DNA of 38,595 bases from assembly GCA_023412195.1 (NCBI GenBank), contig JAEYNZ010000035.1, positions 1 through 38,595 of the forward strand, read 5' to 3'. Under the pieces are notes generated by a model. That model worked only from the letters and a program-made list of their open reading frames with translations. It was not told where the DNA came from and made no database searches. Position numbers and translations under genes: made by a program. This document shows, piece after piece, positions 8,946 through 17,989 of the stretch. Position 1 is the stretch's first letter. Every line of letters begins with the position of its first letter. The DNA is from Bacteroidota bacterium. Lineage in GTDB: Bacteria > Bacteroidota > Bacteroidia > Bacteroidales > Prolixibacteraceae.

Positions 8946-9559
8946 TTAAACTCCGACAGTACCTGTTCTGACTTCTCCTGCCCGCTTATAATTGGCGAAA
9001 ATTACACCATTGGAAGTAATCAGACTTTCAGCAAGCATGAACGCTGCCGGGATTGTTCCCTCACCAAACAGACGCTTGCCGGTTCCAAGGGTTACAGGGA
9101 AGATCATGAGCCATAATTCATCAACCAGGTCATGTTCAAAAAGAGTCTGTGCGAGATGACCACTGCCAATCACTTTTAAAAGGATCCCTCTCCGTCTTTA
9201 AGTTTCCTGATGCCTGCCACAACATCACCGGTAATCTGTTTAGAATTTATCCAGGTGAGTTCCACCGGGTGATGTGAAACAACATATTTTGTGACATCAT
9301 TTATACCTGGCCAATTATCTGCATGTGCAGGCCAGTAAGCAGCAAAAATGTCATATGTTTTCCTTCCCAGCAGAAGATCGGTTGGTGACATATTCTTCTG
9401 CATGAAAGTACCAGCCTCTTCGTCAGCTTCGTAAAAATAAGGAGCAGTCCATCCACCATATTTAAACCCGTCGGTTTTATCTTCCTCCGGTCCACCAGGT
9501 GCCTGCATGACTCCATCCAATGATATAAATTCCTGAACAATTATTTTTCTCATATTCAT
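8946..9559 (-). pseudogene. RibD/DHFR-like reductase domain gene, frameshifted
   Basis: Two adjacent reading frames make one protein of the RibD C-terminal/dihydrofolate reductase-like family (YwjB/YyaP type), which binds NADPH. The 5' part (to 9176) carries KIIVQEFISLDGVMQAPGG and GRKTYDIFAAYWP. The 3' part (8946-9173) carries VIGSGHLAQTLFEHDLVDEL and TLGTGKRLFGEG, in the normal family order and at the normal total length of about 200 residues. The frame is lost at about 9174-9188: gga-tcc-ttt-taa ends the first part, while gaining one base would read on as LLKVIGSG. The start at 9559 (or 9553, MRKIIV) fits the family. It is either a genuine pseudogene or a single-base assembly error. Confidence 0.85.
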
Positions 9560-9678
9560 TATAATTAGCACTTTCAAATTTCATCATCATAATTCAAACT
9601 CTTGCAGTGTGAATACGTCAATCCTGGTAGTTGAATGCGACATGATTGAACTGCCTGATATTGTTCCAGGCAGACTTG

Positions 9679-9942
9679 TTAAAACCTGTGGCGCGTGCCT
9701 TCCATTAATGTCTTGCGATGCTCCGGACCTGTCATCGTGCGCTGCTTCCCGATGAAGACAGGGACAATCTCTTACAGCGTCTGCAACAGTTCAAGCTGCT
9801 GATTATTCACTACTTCTTCAAGATACAGCTTCGGAATGCTCTTGTTTTTTTCTAAATGGTCAGGATGAATTTCAGGTTGTGCTGTGCAGATATAAGATAT
9901 CAGTGAAGTCATAAAAAGGAATAGAATGTAGAACTTATTCAT
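9679..9942 (-). pseudogene. small secreted protein ORF with an in-frame stop
   Basis: Starting at 9942 there is an ORF of 56 codons with a clear signal peptide (MNKFYILFLFMTSLISYICTA then QPEIHPD), ending at TAA 9772-9774. The same frame continues beyond the stop for 30 more codons (EIVPVFIGKQRTMTGPEHRK and onward) to TAA 9679-9681, with protein-like composition. This suggests an 87-codon gene interrupted by a nonsense mutation, or the eroded start of a longer one. I do not recognise the family. It lies between two other damaged or truncated genes. Confidence 0.4.
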
Positions 9943-10120
9943 GCCTGATATTTTTAAGTTTCTTAAAAACCAGTTAGATTATGCATTTATGTCAAACAAT
10001 CAGGATAACATCCTTCTAATTGCTTTTAAACCGGAAACATCCATATCCAACTATATAAATCAGGCATTCAGCAACATAAAATTTCACGTGAAAACAGGAT
10101 CTATGAACTTTGTATAAACA

Positions 10121-10621
10121 ATGAAACAGAAATCCATGAAAACAAAGATGAACATTACAGGAACCATCATGATAATGCTGCTCCTGCTTTTTGTGGCAGA
10201 TGTCTCAGGTGCCATAAAAATTAAAAGGGGCAGCAAGGGTCAAATCAGGGGAACAATCAGTTGTGCAACTTCAGGGCAACCTATAAAAAATGTATCCGTA
10301 ACAGTATATTCTGCAGCCGATTCTTCGATGGTGGCCGGCACCATCACAAATAACGACGGTAGTTTTTTCCTGTGCATGCTGGCATCCGGAAGCTACCTTC
10401 TTGAGATCAGTATTCCGGGATTTATAAAGAGATTCATTCCAGGATTAATTGTCAGATCAGAGAATCCTGGAGTTGATTTAGGGGATATCCAATTAATTCC
10501 TGTTGAAAGTGTTGCAAAAAGAAGAAAAAAAAAAACAACAAATGGTTGCAGCCAGTATAAAACTCAACAAGTGTCAGGTGAAACATCTTCATTTAAGAAC
10601 CACCAGTCTGGATTCAGATAA
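10121..10621 (+). CDS. orphan carboxypeptidase-regulatory-like domain protein (probably truncated)
   Basis: A 166-residue protein with a hydrophobic signal segment (about residues 13-31) followed by one CarboxypepD_reg-like beta-sandwich (about 40-128: GQIRGTISCATSGQPIKNVS, GTITNNDGSFFL, SGSYLLEISIPG). This domain normally opens outer-membrane beta-barrel/TonB-dependent receptors, where a plug and barrel follow the linker. Here the linker ends in a basic, low-complexity tail (AKRRKKKTTNG) encoded next to an 11-A run near 10525-10540. The last 33 bases overlap the 3' end of the convergent repeat-protein gene. I read it as a receptor remnant whose barrel is missing; a short stand-alone secreted domain is possible. 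Confidence 0.6.
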   Translation: MKQKSMKTKMNITGTIMIMLLLLFVADVSGAIKIKRGSKGQIRGTISCATSGQPIKNVSVTVYSAADSSMVAGTITNNDGSFFLCMLASGSYLLEISIPGFIKRFIPGLIVRSENPGVDLGDIQLIPVESVAKRRKKKTTNGCSQYKTQQVSGETSSFKNHQSGFR

Positions 10622-13228
10622 TATTCCCTGACTTAACCTTACTAAATAGACCCCTTCCGGAAGGTCACCTGTATAGAAATCAAAAGTATTATCACCGGTA
10701 ATTATTTGTTCTTTCACTGCTGATTTCATTAACATTCCCTGTAAATTGAAAAGTGCAATCCTGATTTCTCCTGGCTGTTGAATATTAAACCGCAGATTTA
10801 TTAACGAAGTTGCCGGATTAGGATAAATGTAGAGATTCATATCTTCCTTCCCGGTTTCTGTTACCGGAGCATAGGTTCCCGGATCATTCAGATCGAACCG
10901 CAGCAAACCTGCCCCGGCAGTTTCACCTGAAAATAAAACATTTGTTCCGGCGGCATACAGTTGCTGATCCGAAACTTCAAAGGTTGTAACCAGAGGCTGA
11001 ATTCCTTCGCCGATGCTGTACCATTTGATGCCATCAAACCAGGCGATGTTATTCATCTTTATATTTCCAATTGATTGAAACAAGCCACTTACAATGAACC
11101 CGTCCCTGAAAGGTTTAATATCCAGAACTGAAGAATTTCCGGCAGGTGAAAAAAATTCTTCACCCTGTTCAATCCAGGTCTTCCCACCCCATTTCAATAA
11201 ACCTTTTGATTCGGTGGAACCATTTGGGAACAACCTTCCCCCAATGTAGATCTCATTGTTGATCTTTTTAATTACCCTAACGATTCCATCAATCCCAATA
11301 TCTTCATTTTCCTCAAATCCCGACCATTTGTTATTGGTTAATACGGCAACATTCTTAAACAATCTGCGATCGGCAACATTGAACTGCCCGGTTACGAAGA
11401 TCTGGTTTCCTGAGACTTCCAGATGGTCAACATTTCCGGGAAATCCTTCATACAGTTCAATACCGTTGCCAATAGTTTCCCACCGTTTCGTAACCAGATT
11501 ATAGCGGGCAATTGAGTTTGCTTCCAGATCATAATTTTCTTCATCGCCCACAATTGAAAAATATCCACCAGCGTAAAGGTAATCACCCACAAGGGCAAGG
11601 GCCTTCACATAGGCACCGGGCACTCCTCCAACGCCAATTCCGACCGGATGCCAGGCAGTGCCGTCCCACATTGCAATATGATAAGTTTCATGAGTCCCTG
11701 CACTTCCAAAATGACCTCCAATAAAAAGAGAATCACCATTGGTAACCATACAAAAGATTTCCCCCCTGATTCCATTTTCATAGTCCTTTCCAAGAGAATG
11801 CCAACCATCCTCTTTCAGTTCTGGCACATTTTTTGCAACCACACTTCCGGCAACAGAAAAACTGCCACCAGCATAAATCCCGTCCTTGCTTTTTACTAGT
11901 GCATTGATATACCCATCATGGATTCCCAGATTACTGCTGCGATCATCAAGTTTGCTCCAGGTTTTGCTTAAAGGGTCCAATGCAGCAACATTAACAGGAA
12001 AGTTTTCATCTGCACGGGTAAAATTTCCTGCAAAGTATAATTTCCCGTTAAAGAACTCCATAACCTGTCCGCTGGCGTAAACCAGTTCATTGGAGGCCAG
12101 CCGGAGTCCCCGGATTATTTCCCAATTATTACTCTCCCACCTTGCCAGGGTAGTTACTTCATTTGTCAGTTCATCAAAATAATGTCCGGCTGCATAAACC
12201 ACATCATCCTTGATTTTTATACGGTTTACCGACACCTCAAACCCCGCAGGACCTTCCAGCGACTCCCATCCTGTACCGTTCCAGATTCCGATACCACTGA
12301 TTGAATCTGCTTCATGTGCCGGATAATAGCCAACAGCATAAAGATTCCCTTTGGAATCGAAATCCAGATCGTATATGTAACCTGCAGCTTCTCCAAGTGA
12401 ACTCCAGGTTGATCCATCCCAAACTGCAATATGTTGCATAGGCTCATTACCTGCATAATGAAATTTCCCTCCCACAAAAATACTGTCACCCCGGGCTGCA
12501 AATGCATAGGCATAAACGGGGTCAGTGGCAGTTGTTCCATGGAATCCTCCCTCAGGAGATTCCCATGTTTCCGTTTCAATATCCCATATAGCGACACCGT
12601 TGGCTGGTTTATCGCCTGCCAGATGGAAATATCCGCCTGCATAAATTTTGTTTTTATAGGCAAACAGTTCATACACAAAACCCGGTGTTAGTGTAGTATC
12701 ATTTTCGATGATTATATACCTCCTGAGTCCATTCAGCATACCGGAGCCAAGGGTATTCCACTTTGAGCCATCCCAATATGCTATACCGTTAGCTTCCAAG
12801 GATCCTGCAGCAGAAAATAAGCCACCCGCAAAAAGTTTTCCGTCTGCATAAACAATGGATTGAACTGTGTTGCCAACACCATTCTCAGGACCTTCACCAA
12901 TAAAGGTCCATTTTTGTCCGTCCCATTTTACAATATTTTGGGCATAAACACTGCCAGCCATTCGGAATTGTCCTCCAAAATACAGATTGGTGCCATCATT
13001 TGCAATGGAAGATATTGGGCCAATAATTTCAGGGATGGTGAACTCCCCACTCCAGTTTCCGTTTAGGGCTGAACTCTTATTGAAATTGTTCTCATTGCCG
13101 TACATATGGGTGTCTGGAATGACTGCATCTGCTGTTTTAAAACCTTCACTGTAAGAATAAGCTCCCGATTGAGCTATGGTATGCCCAACAATGCAAACCA
13201 AAAATAAAATGGCATGGAAAGTTCTCAT
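10589..13228 (-). CDS. secreted 14-repeat beta-propeller-like protein with T9SS sorting domain
   Basis: Signal peptide MRTFHAILFLVCIVGHTIAQ sets the start at 13228; an upstream ATG at 13267 would add 13 unsuitable residues. The body is built from about 14 repeats of roughly 45-60 residues with pattern (I/L)YxGGxFxxAGxxxxNxIAxWDGxxWxxLGxG. The last 80 residues are a type IX secretion C-terminal domain (IYPNPATSLINLRF, LFNLQGMLMKS, LPEGVYLVRLS, ending SRLVVLK). The protein should therefore cross the outer membrane by T9SS and be released or anchored. Fourteen repeats would fit two seven-bladed propellers. No catalytic motif is seen, so a binding or adhesin role is likely. It is intact although its neighbours are damaged. 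Confidence 0.88.
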   Translation of the reverse strand: MRTFHAILFLVCIVGHTIAQSGAYSYSEGFKTADAVIPDTHMYGNENNFNKSSALNGNWSGEFTIPEIIGPISSIANDGTNLYFGGQFRMAGSVYAQNIVKWDGQKWTFIGEGPENGVGNTVQSIVYADGKLFAGGLFSAAGSLEANGIAYWDGSKWNTLGSGMLNGLRRYIIIENDTTLTPGFVYELFAYKNKIYAGGYFHLAGDKPANGVAIWDIETETWESPEGGFHGTTATDPVYAYAFAARGDSIFVGGKFHYAGNEPMQHIAVWDGSTWSSLGEAAGYIYDLDFDSKGNLYAVGYYPAHEADSISGIGIWNGTGWESLEGPAGFEVSVNRIKIKDDVVYAAGHYFDELTNEVTTLARWESNNWEIIRGLRLASNELVYASGQVMEFFNGKLYFAGNFTRADENFPVNVAALDPLSKTWSKLDDRSSNLGIHDGYINALVKSKDGIYAGGSFSVAGSVVAKNVPELKEDGWHSLGKDYENGIRGEIFCMVTNGDSLFIGGHFGSAGTHETYHIAMWDGTAWHPVGIGVGGVPGAYVKALALVGDYLYAGGYFSIVGDEENYDLEANSIARYNLVTKRWETIGNGIELYEGFPGNVDHLEVSGNQIFVTGQFNVADRRLFKNVAVLTNNKWSGFEENEDIGIDGIVRVIKKINNEIYIGGRLFPNGSTESKGLLKWGGKTWIEQGEEFFSPAGNSSVLDIKPFRDGFIVSGLFQSIGNIKMNNIAWFDGIKWYSIGEGIQPLVTTFEVSDQQLYAAGTNVLFSGETAGAGLLRFDLNDPGTYAPVTETGKEDMNLYIYPNPATSLINLRFNIQQPGEIRIALFNLQGMLMKSAVKEQIITGDNTFDFYTGDLPEGVYLVRLSQGILSESRLVVLK

Positions 13229-13670
13229 GATGGATAAAATAAAATTTATTGAAATGGAGATAAACACTTTTCAAAGCAATCAGAAAATTATTGATCTACA
13301 GCAATTTTCTGTATGGGTTGAACGCAAGATAAACATCTTGACATTTAAAAAGTTTTTTTGAAATGCAGGAGATTTTTTATTCATATTGTCCGGCAACATT
13401 TAAAACAATAAAATTTTAGATTTCTTACTTCTTTTCCAATGGCAGATTTATGTAACAGACATATTTGCAGCAGTTTAAAGTTTTAACCTCATCATGGAAA
13501 AAACAAGTATGAAATCCCTCTGTCATATCAACATTATGCCCCAATTTCTTTTGGGGTGAAATCCCGTGATGACAACCAATTAATTATGTATTGGAAAGGA
13601 GAAAAAGGATCACTATTTACAACGCATTATCAGACTAAACCCTGATGATTTGAACTGCGGCAAAGAAAAT
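13229..13670. other. intergenic gap with a degenerate relative of the 17.8-kb MITE
   Basis: No gene is seen. From about 13384, TTGTCCGGcaAcATTTaAAAcAATaAAATTT matches the left end of the element at 17776-17963. Near 13570, gatgacaaccaattaattat matches gatgacaatcagttagttat in that element. A hairpin CCCCAA-tttctt-TTGGGG lies at 13539-13556. The region looks like an eroded copy of the same element between the TPR pseudogene and the propeller gene. Confidence 0.45.
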
Positions 13671-14557
13671 TCAGGGTTCAGCCAAACCTTTGGTCTTAAT
13701 CTGTTCCATCCTTCGCTGCACCGCTTCCCTGAATGCCGGCCCATACAGTTCACCTGCCTGCTCTGCCTGCCGGAATGCTGCCAGGGCTTCCTGTTCAGCT
13801 CCTTCCTCCTGTAATATAATCCCCATGTGCAGCCATGCGTAGGCGAAGCGGGGCTCCAGAAGAACTGCCCGTGTGAGATGCCCTATTGCTGCATCAACCT
13901 CTCCTGCCTTTACAAGGGCCTCAGCATAGGAATGATGGGCACTTGGATTTCCTGGTGCTGCAGCAATAAAGCTTTTGAAAGCTTCCTGCGCTTCGTCTGA
14001 CCGTTCGAGGGCAAGAAGTCCATAGCCCAGATGATTCCATGCACCGGGATAATCCGGCCGTTCGCGAAGTAACGCCTTCAATGTTTTCACTCCCTCTCCC
14101 GGACGCCCGGCTGAGACCTGTGCAGCACCCAGACGGTGCCGGGCGTAAGGATCGTCAGGAAAGGCTGAGAGCACATCTTTAAGGGCATCTTCTGCCCCAT
14201 TGTAATCCTGAACAGCGTAAAGCACAAGGGCATCAACCATGCGCCTCTCCGCTGGTGGCAGGCCTCGGCAAGCTCCCTGGCACGAGCCACCCTGGCTGCA
14301 GGATCACGATAAAGGAGGTAATCCAGCACACTTGCATAAGCATGGGCAAGGGCGTTGCCAGGATCAGCAGCAATTGCCTCACGGAAAAGGTCATCAGCCT
14401 TCTCAAACCACGATACCTGATGTGCCTCACGGGCTTTCAGGAAAAGTTCCAGCCCTTCACCAGATGCCGTTACAGGCATCACCTGAGCGGATCCAAAACT
14501 ATAACCTAAAGCCAGAATCACGGGAATGGCGAAAACTGATTTATATTGTCTTTTCAT
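13671..14557 (-). pseudogene. secreted TPR-repeat protein, frameshifted
   Basis: The first part starts at 14557 with a signal peptide (MKRQYKSVFAIPVILALGYSFGSAQ; cleavage expected after a GSA or similar site) and a first TPR-like unit (EKADDLFREAIAADPGNALA). Near 14262-14275 the reading frame switches: the first frame runs into unrelated sequence, while the second frame continues as AERRMVDALVLYAVQDYNGA and carries four more TPR units to 13671. Joined, it is about 295 residues, a periplasmic or outer-membrane-associated scaffold. One base gained or lost explains the split. GC content is visibly higher than in its neighbours, hinting at a different origin. Confidence 0.8.
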
Positions 14558-14916
14558 ATCCTCTGGGTTATAAATATCTGAATTTAGTTATAAACGCTAT
14601 GAAATCAAAAAAAGTTGCAGCAAAGAGATGCGGGCATGACATTGCCCATTTCATCCCGCTCATGAAACCTCTTAAATTATTCCTCATAACGCCTTGAATC
14701 AATGGGCGGGATGAATTATATAAAGGTGTGAAAATCAAAATAGTTGACCAGCATGCAACTTTTTATATTACCGGATGTTAACCAAAGAGCAAAGACAGTA
14801 TCAGGCGGTCTAAACAGTGGACTCGTTCAGAGACCTGATCCTCAAGGTGGCTGGGAAGGTAATTCACCTGGTGGCTTTAATCCCTGGTAGTCTGGCAAAG
14901 AATATAATTTTTAAAT
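14558..14916. other. divergent intergenic region
   Basis: This 359-base stretch separates the minus-strand TPR gene from the plus-strand metallophosphatase gene, so it should hold both promoters. I see no gene or strong palindrome. A weak AGTTG..CAACTTTTT motif lies near 14740-14764. I cannot point to a confident Bacteroidota -33/-7 promoter. Confidence 0.35.
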
Positions 14917-16364
14917 ATGACTTCAAAGAACAGTGCCCGGCTAACCATCGTTCAGATGAACGACAGCCATGCGTATTTCGATCTTCACCAGGAGATGTTT
15001 TGGGAAGGTGGCCAGGCAGTGTACCGGCAGGCCGGAGGTTATGCCCGCATTGCCACCATTGTAAAACAAATCCGGACTGAAAGTCCTGAGTGTATATTTT
15101 GCGATTGCGGGGATACCCTGCATGGTACCTATCCTGCCTTTGCCACACAAGGGCATGCCATGATTCCCATTTTAAATTCTCTTGGAATTGATGCCACAAC
15201 GGCCCATTGGGAATTTGCATATGGCCCTGAAATACTGAAGCAACAGGTTGCCAGACTGAATTATCCCATGCTGGCGTGTAATGTCTTTGATAAAGCAACC
15301 AGGAAGCCGGTTTTTCAGCAGTATATCATAACAGAAGCCGGTGGGTTGCGTATTGGCATAACAGGGGTCGCCTCTGTCATTGTGGATAAAACCATGCCGC
15401 CTTCTTTCAGCGAAGGTATCTACTTTAGCCTGGGCAATAAGGAACTTCCTTCGGTTATTGATATTCTGCGCAACAAGGAAAAAGTTGATCTGGTTGTTTT
15501 GGTTTCACATCTTGGCTTTAATCAGGATATAAAACTTGTATCTGAAGTACAGGGTATTGATGTTTGCCTCAGCGCCCATACGCACAACCGGCTTTATAAA
15601 CCAGTGCTAAGCGGGAAAACGATCATTATCCAGTCTGGTTGTCATGGTACCTTTTTAGGTCGCCTTGAACTGGAGGTGGCAGGAGGACAAATCAAAAATT
15701 ACAGCCACAGATTGATGGAGGTTGAAGTAACCATTCAGCCTGACCCAATAATAGATGAACTTGTGAGGAAGGCCCTTGCATCTTACCCTGAACTTTCAGA
15801 GGTTGTTGGTGAGACCGCCACAGCACTAAACAGGGGAACAAGCCTGGAGAGTACTATGGATAATTTCCTGCTGCAGGCCTTAATTGAAAGCACGGGACCC
15901 AACTGGCCTTTTCCAATGGCTGGCGTTACGGCGCACCCATCGTTCCGGGCCCAGTTACCCTGAATGACCTTTACAATATGATACCCATGAATCCGCCTGT
16001 ATCAACAACAGAGTTATCGGGAAAAGAATTAATGGCAATGCTGGAAGAAAACCTTGAAAGGACTTTTTCATGCAATCCTTATCAGCAAATGGGAGGATAT
16101 GTTAAAAGATGCATGGGACTTCATGCTTACATCAAGATTGAAAATCCACCAGGCCTGCGGATTCAAAAACTATTTGTTGGCGATGAAGAGGTCCGGGATG
16201 ATAAATACTACCCGGCAGCATTTGTCACGATGCAGGGTGTACCCGAAAAGTATGGACGCAACCGTGAACATCTTTCAGAAAGAGCCATTGGTACCATGCG
16301 TACTTATTTGTCAAAACACAGGCCCATTCATGCAGAACTCAGGGGAACTTTTACTGTGATTTAA
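14917..16364 (+). pseudogene. 5'-nucleotidase/SoxB-like metallophosphatase, frameshifted
   Basis: A calcineurin-like metallophosphatase followed by a 5'-nucleotidase C-terminal domain. Metal-site motifs are visible: QMNDSHAY (D-x-H), CDCGDTLHGT (in place of the usual DxGD), TAHWEFAYGPE (the GNHE position, resembling SoxB), VSHLGFNQD and SAHTHNRL. The frame is lost near 15897-15905: the first ORF ends at 15963, but shifting one base gives LAFSNGWRYGAP and then continues through PVTLNDLYNMIPM to the second part ending at 16364. Rejoined, it is about 482 codons, a plausible full length. No signal peptide is present, although most 5'-nucleotidases of this type are exported. Pseudogene or single-base assembly error. 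Confidence 0.85.
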
Positions 16365-16376
16365 CAATCATACAGG

Positions 16377-16399
16377 CAGTCTTCCCCGAATGCAGACTG
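16377..16399. terminator. weak hairpin between convergent genes
   Basis: CAGTCT and AGACTG form a 6-bp stem with an 11-base loop in the 39-base space between the stop of the metallophosphatase and the stop of the spike-AAA+ ORF. It has no T-run, so a terminator role is only a guess. Confidence 0.3.
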
Positions 16400-16403
16400 A
16401 ATA

Positions 16404-17561
16404 TCAGGAACCAGATTGTGAAAATTCCAGCACATAATGCATTCTCCGGATAAAAGCCGGATCGATGTTCTGTTTTTTGTTACACGCAAAAAGAACAATT
16501 CCCTTACAGTTTTCCAGTGCCTGAAGCAGATAACTGACTTCGGCATTTGCATAGCGGTCATGAGCATCCTTTACTTCTGTACGCTTTCCAAACAGGGCAT
16601 CAGCTTCATCGAAGAATAAGACTACTTCCTTATCAGCTGCCTTCGAAAAAATACGCTGCAGGTTCTTTTCAGTCTCCCCTATATATTTACTTACCACAGA
16701 AGATAAATCCACCCGATAAAGATCTAAGTCGAGCTGACTTGCAATAACTTCTGCTGCCAGTGTCTTCCCTGTTCCTGAAGGACCGGTAAAAAGACCGGTG
16801 AGGCATTTTTCTTTCGGTTGTCTTCCTGCGTTTATCTTAACTTGTTTATGCCTTTTTGCCTTATTAAGAAATTCCTGCAGGGAATTTTTGATCGTTTCAT
16901 TCAGCACCGGATCCTTCCTGCCGGAATGATCCTTCTCCAGAGGTGCGGGTTTAGCCGTTGAGACTGGCAGAATTGCAGCAGGCACCGGAGGGGTAGCTGG
17001 TCCACCCGGATGCACATGGGTATTGTATGTTACAGCCAGCCGGGTAAGGTAGCTGAGCCATTCTTCTCCGGAAACCGGAGGGACAGAATGCTCCCCATCT
17101 TCTGTTTGCTGACCTTCTGCGGCAACTTTATACTCTGCAGAAAGCCTGACTTCTCTTCTAACAGGATCTATGATTAATATTTGTTTTCCACTCTTGTCAT
17201 TCACTTTAACTACTGCATCCTCCCTAAAACTGATCAGCATGCCCTCAGATGTTTCTGTGATCTTAACTCCTGGGGCAGCGCTGGCATCATCTCTTTTTTC
17301 GATGATCTGTCCATCCATAAGGTAACACCCGCTCCAGACCAGAAAGGAAGGATCACCACGCTCATATTCAACCCAGACTCCTGCACCGACATCAGGTATG
17401 GAAGAGGAGGTGAATCCTTTACCAGCGCATGGGAAGCAGGGCATTGCCCAGCTTGCAGAAGGTCCTGAAACATCAGGCACTGTGACCATAAGTCTTCCAA
17501 TTTGCAACGGATCATTATTATTTGTAACAATCCCCCTGTACTTACCAAATTTTTCCATCAT
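16404..17561 (-). CDS. contractile-injection spike (gpV-like) domain fused to a truncated AAA+ ATPase (Afp15/PVC15 type)
   Basis: A 385-residue ORF with two halves normally found in separate genes. Residues 1 to about 195 match a phage baseplate V/gp5 OB-fold spike protein: KYRGIVTNNNDPLQIGRLMV, a WAMPCFPCAG segment, VWVEYERGDPSFLVWSGCY, and the H-x-H-x-G-G-P tail (THVHPGGPATPP) common in phage and eCIS spikes. After a Pro-rich linker, residues about 210-385 are an AAA+ module: Walker A GPSGTGKT (260-267), KYIGETEKNL, Walker B FFDEADALF (D318/E319), DRYANAEVSYLLQ and DPAFIRRM. That AAA+ sequence type is the one seen in Afp15/PVC15 ATPases. The lid after IRRMHYVLEF is missing. The start at 17561 (MMEKFGKYRG) fits gpV proteins. 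No other injection-system gene is present. Confidence 0.8.
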   Translation of the reverse strand: MMEKFGKYRGIVTNNNDPLQIGRLMVTVPDVSGPSASWAMPCFPCAGKGFTSSSIPDVGAGVWVEYERGDPSFLVWSGCYLMDGQIIEKRDDASAAPGVKITETSEGMLISFREDAVVKVNDKSGKQILIIDPVRREVRLSAEYKVAAEGQQTEDGEHSVPPVSGEEWLSYLTRLAVTYNTHVHPGGPATPPVPAAILPVSTAKPAPLEKDHSGRKDPVLNETIKNSLQEFLNKAKRHKQVKINAGRQPKEKCLTGLFTGPSGTGKTLAAEVIASQLDLDLYRVDLSSVVSKYIGETEKNLQRIFSKAADKEVVLFFDEADALFGKRTEVKDAHDRYANAEVSYLLQALENCKGIVLFACNKKQNIDPAFIRRMHYVLEFSQSGS

Positions 17562-17775
17562 TGTTTGAATTATCAAGTGTAATTTACACAATATAATTGT
17601 TGCACTTAAATCGATCTGAATTCTTTTTATGAATTTTAGTAATACTGAGACACGGACCCTTCATTTCATCAGGTTGAAACTTCAGGGCCGGTAATATGGT
17701 GCCACAGTGGAGTTAGATTTGCATGGGCGGATATGAAAGAGATTTATATTGTTATAGAAAAATGAATACCAATGT
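17562..17775. other. intergenic sequence upstream of the spike-AAA+ ORF
   Basis: AT-rich sequence with no convincing gene. It must hold the promoter of the spike-AAA+ ORF if that is expressed. A GC-richer patch at about 17660-17730 gives protein-like translations on the minus strand but is short and broken by stops, so I do not call it. Confidence 0.35.
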
Positions 17776-17963
17776 TGTCCGGTAAAAATTTAAAAACAAT
17801 GAAATTTGAGATCTTTCACTTCGTTCAAGATGACAATCAGTTAGTTATAATTTAGGAGGGGTAGGTTGGCGGCTTCGCCCCCAACCTACCCCTCTCAAAA
17901 CAAAAGCTCTGAAAACACCGTCATTGCGACCGTAGGGAGAAATCTCAAATATTTAACCGGACA
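17776..17963. mobile_element. MITE-like element with TGTCCGGTt/aAAAtTT terminal inverted repeats
   Basis: The left end TGTCCGGTAAAAATTT (17776-17791) is an imperfect inverted copy of the right end AAATATTTAACCGGACA (17947-17963). Just inside, both arms carry a related word, TTTGAGATcTttCacttcg...GATGAC and, inverted, TTTGAGATTTCTCCCTACGG...AATGAC. At the centre a 14-bp perfect stem (GAGGGGTAGGTTGG, 17856-17869, with CCAACCTACCCCTC, 17881-17894) closes on a GGC-ttc-GCC loop. It encodes no protein, so it would need a transposase supplied in trans. A degenerate relative is at about 13384-13590. It sits between the spike-AAA+ ORF and the Nei gene. Confidence 0.65.
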
Positions 17964-17989
17964 CTAATTATTTAATAACAAGAAACGCT

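Noticed and set aside
14239..14697. plus-strand ORFs over the TPR gene start
   Set aside because: Low-complexity His/Gln-rich translations of the antisense strand of a GC-richer TPR gene; the minus-strand signal peptide and TPR units are far better supported.
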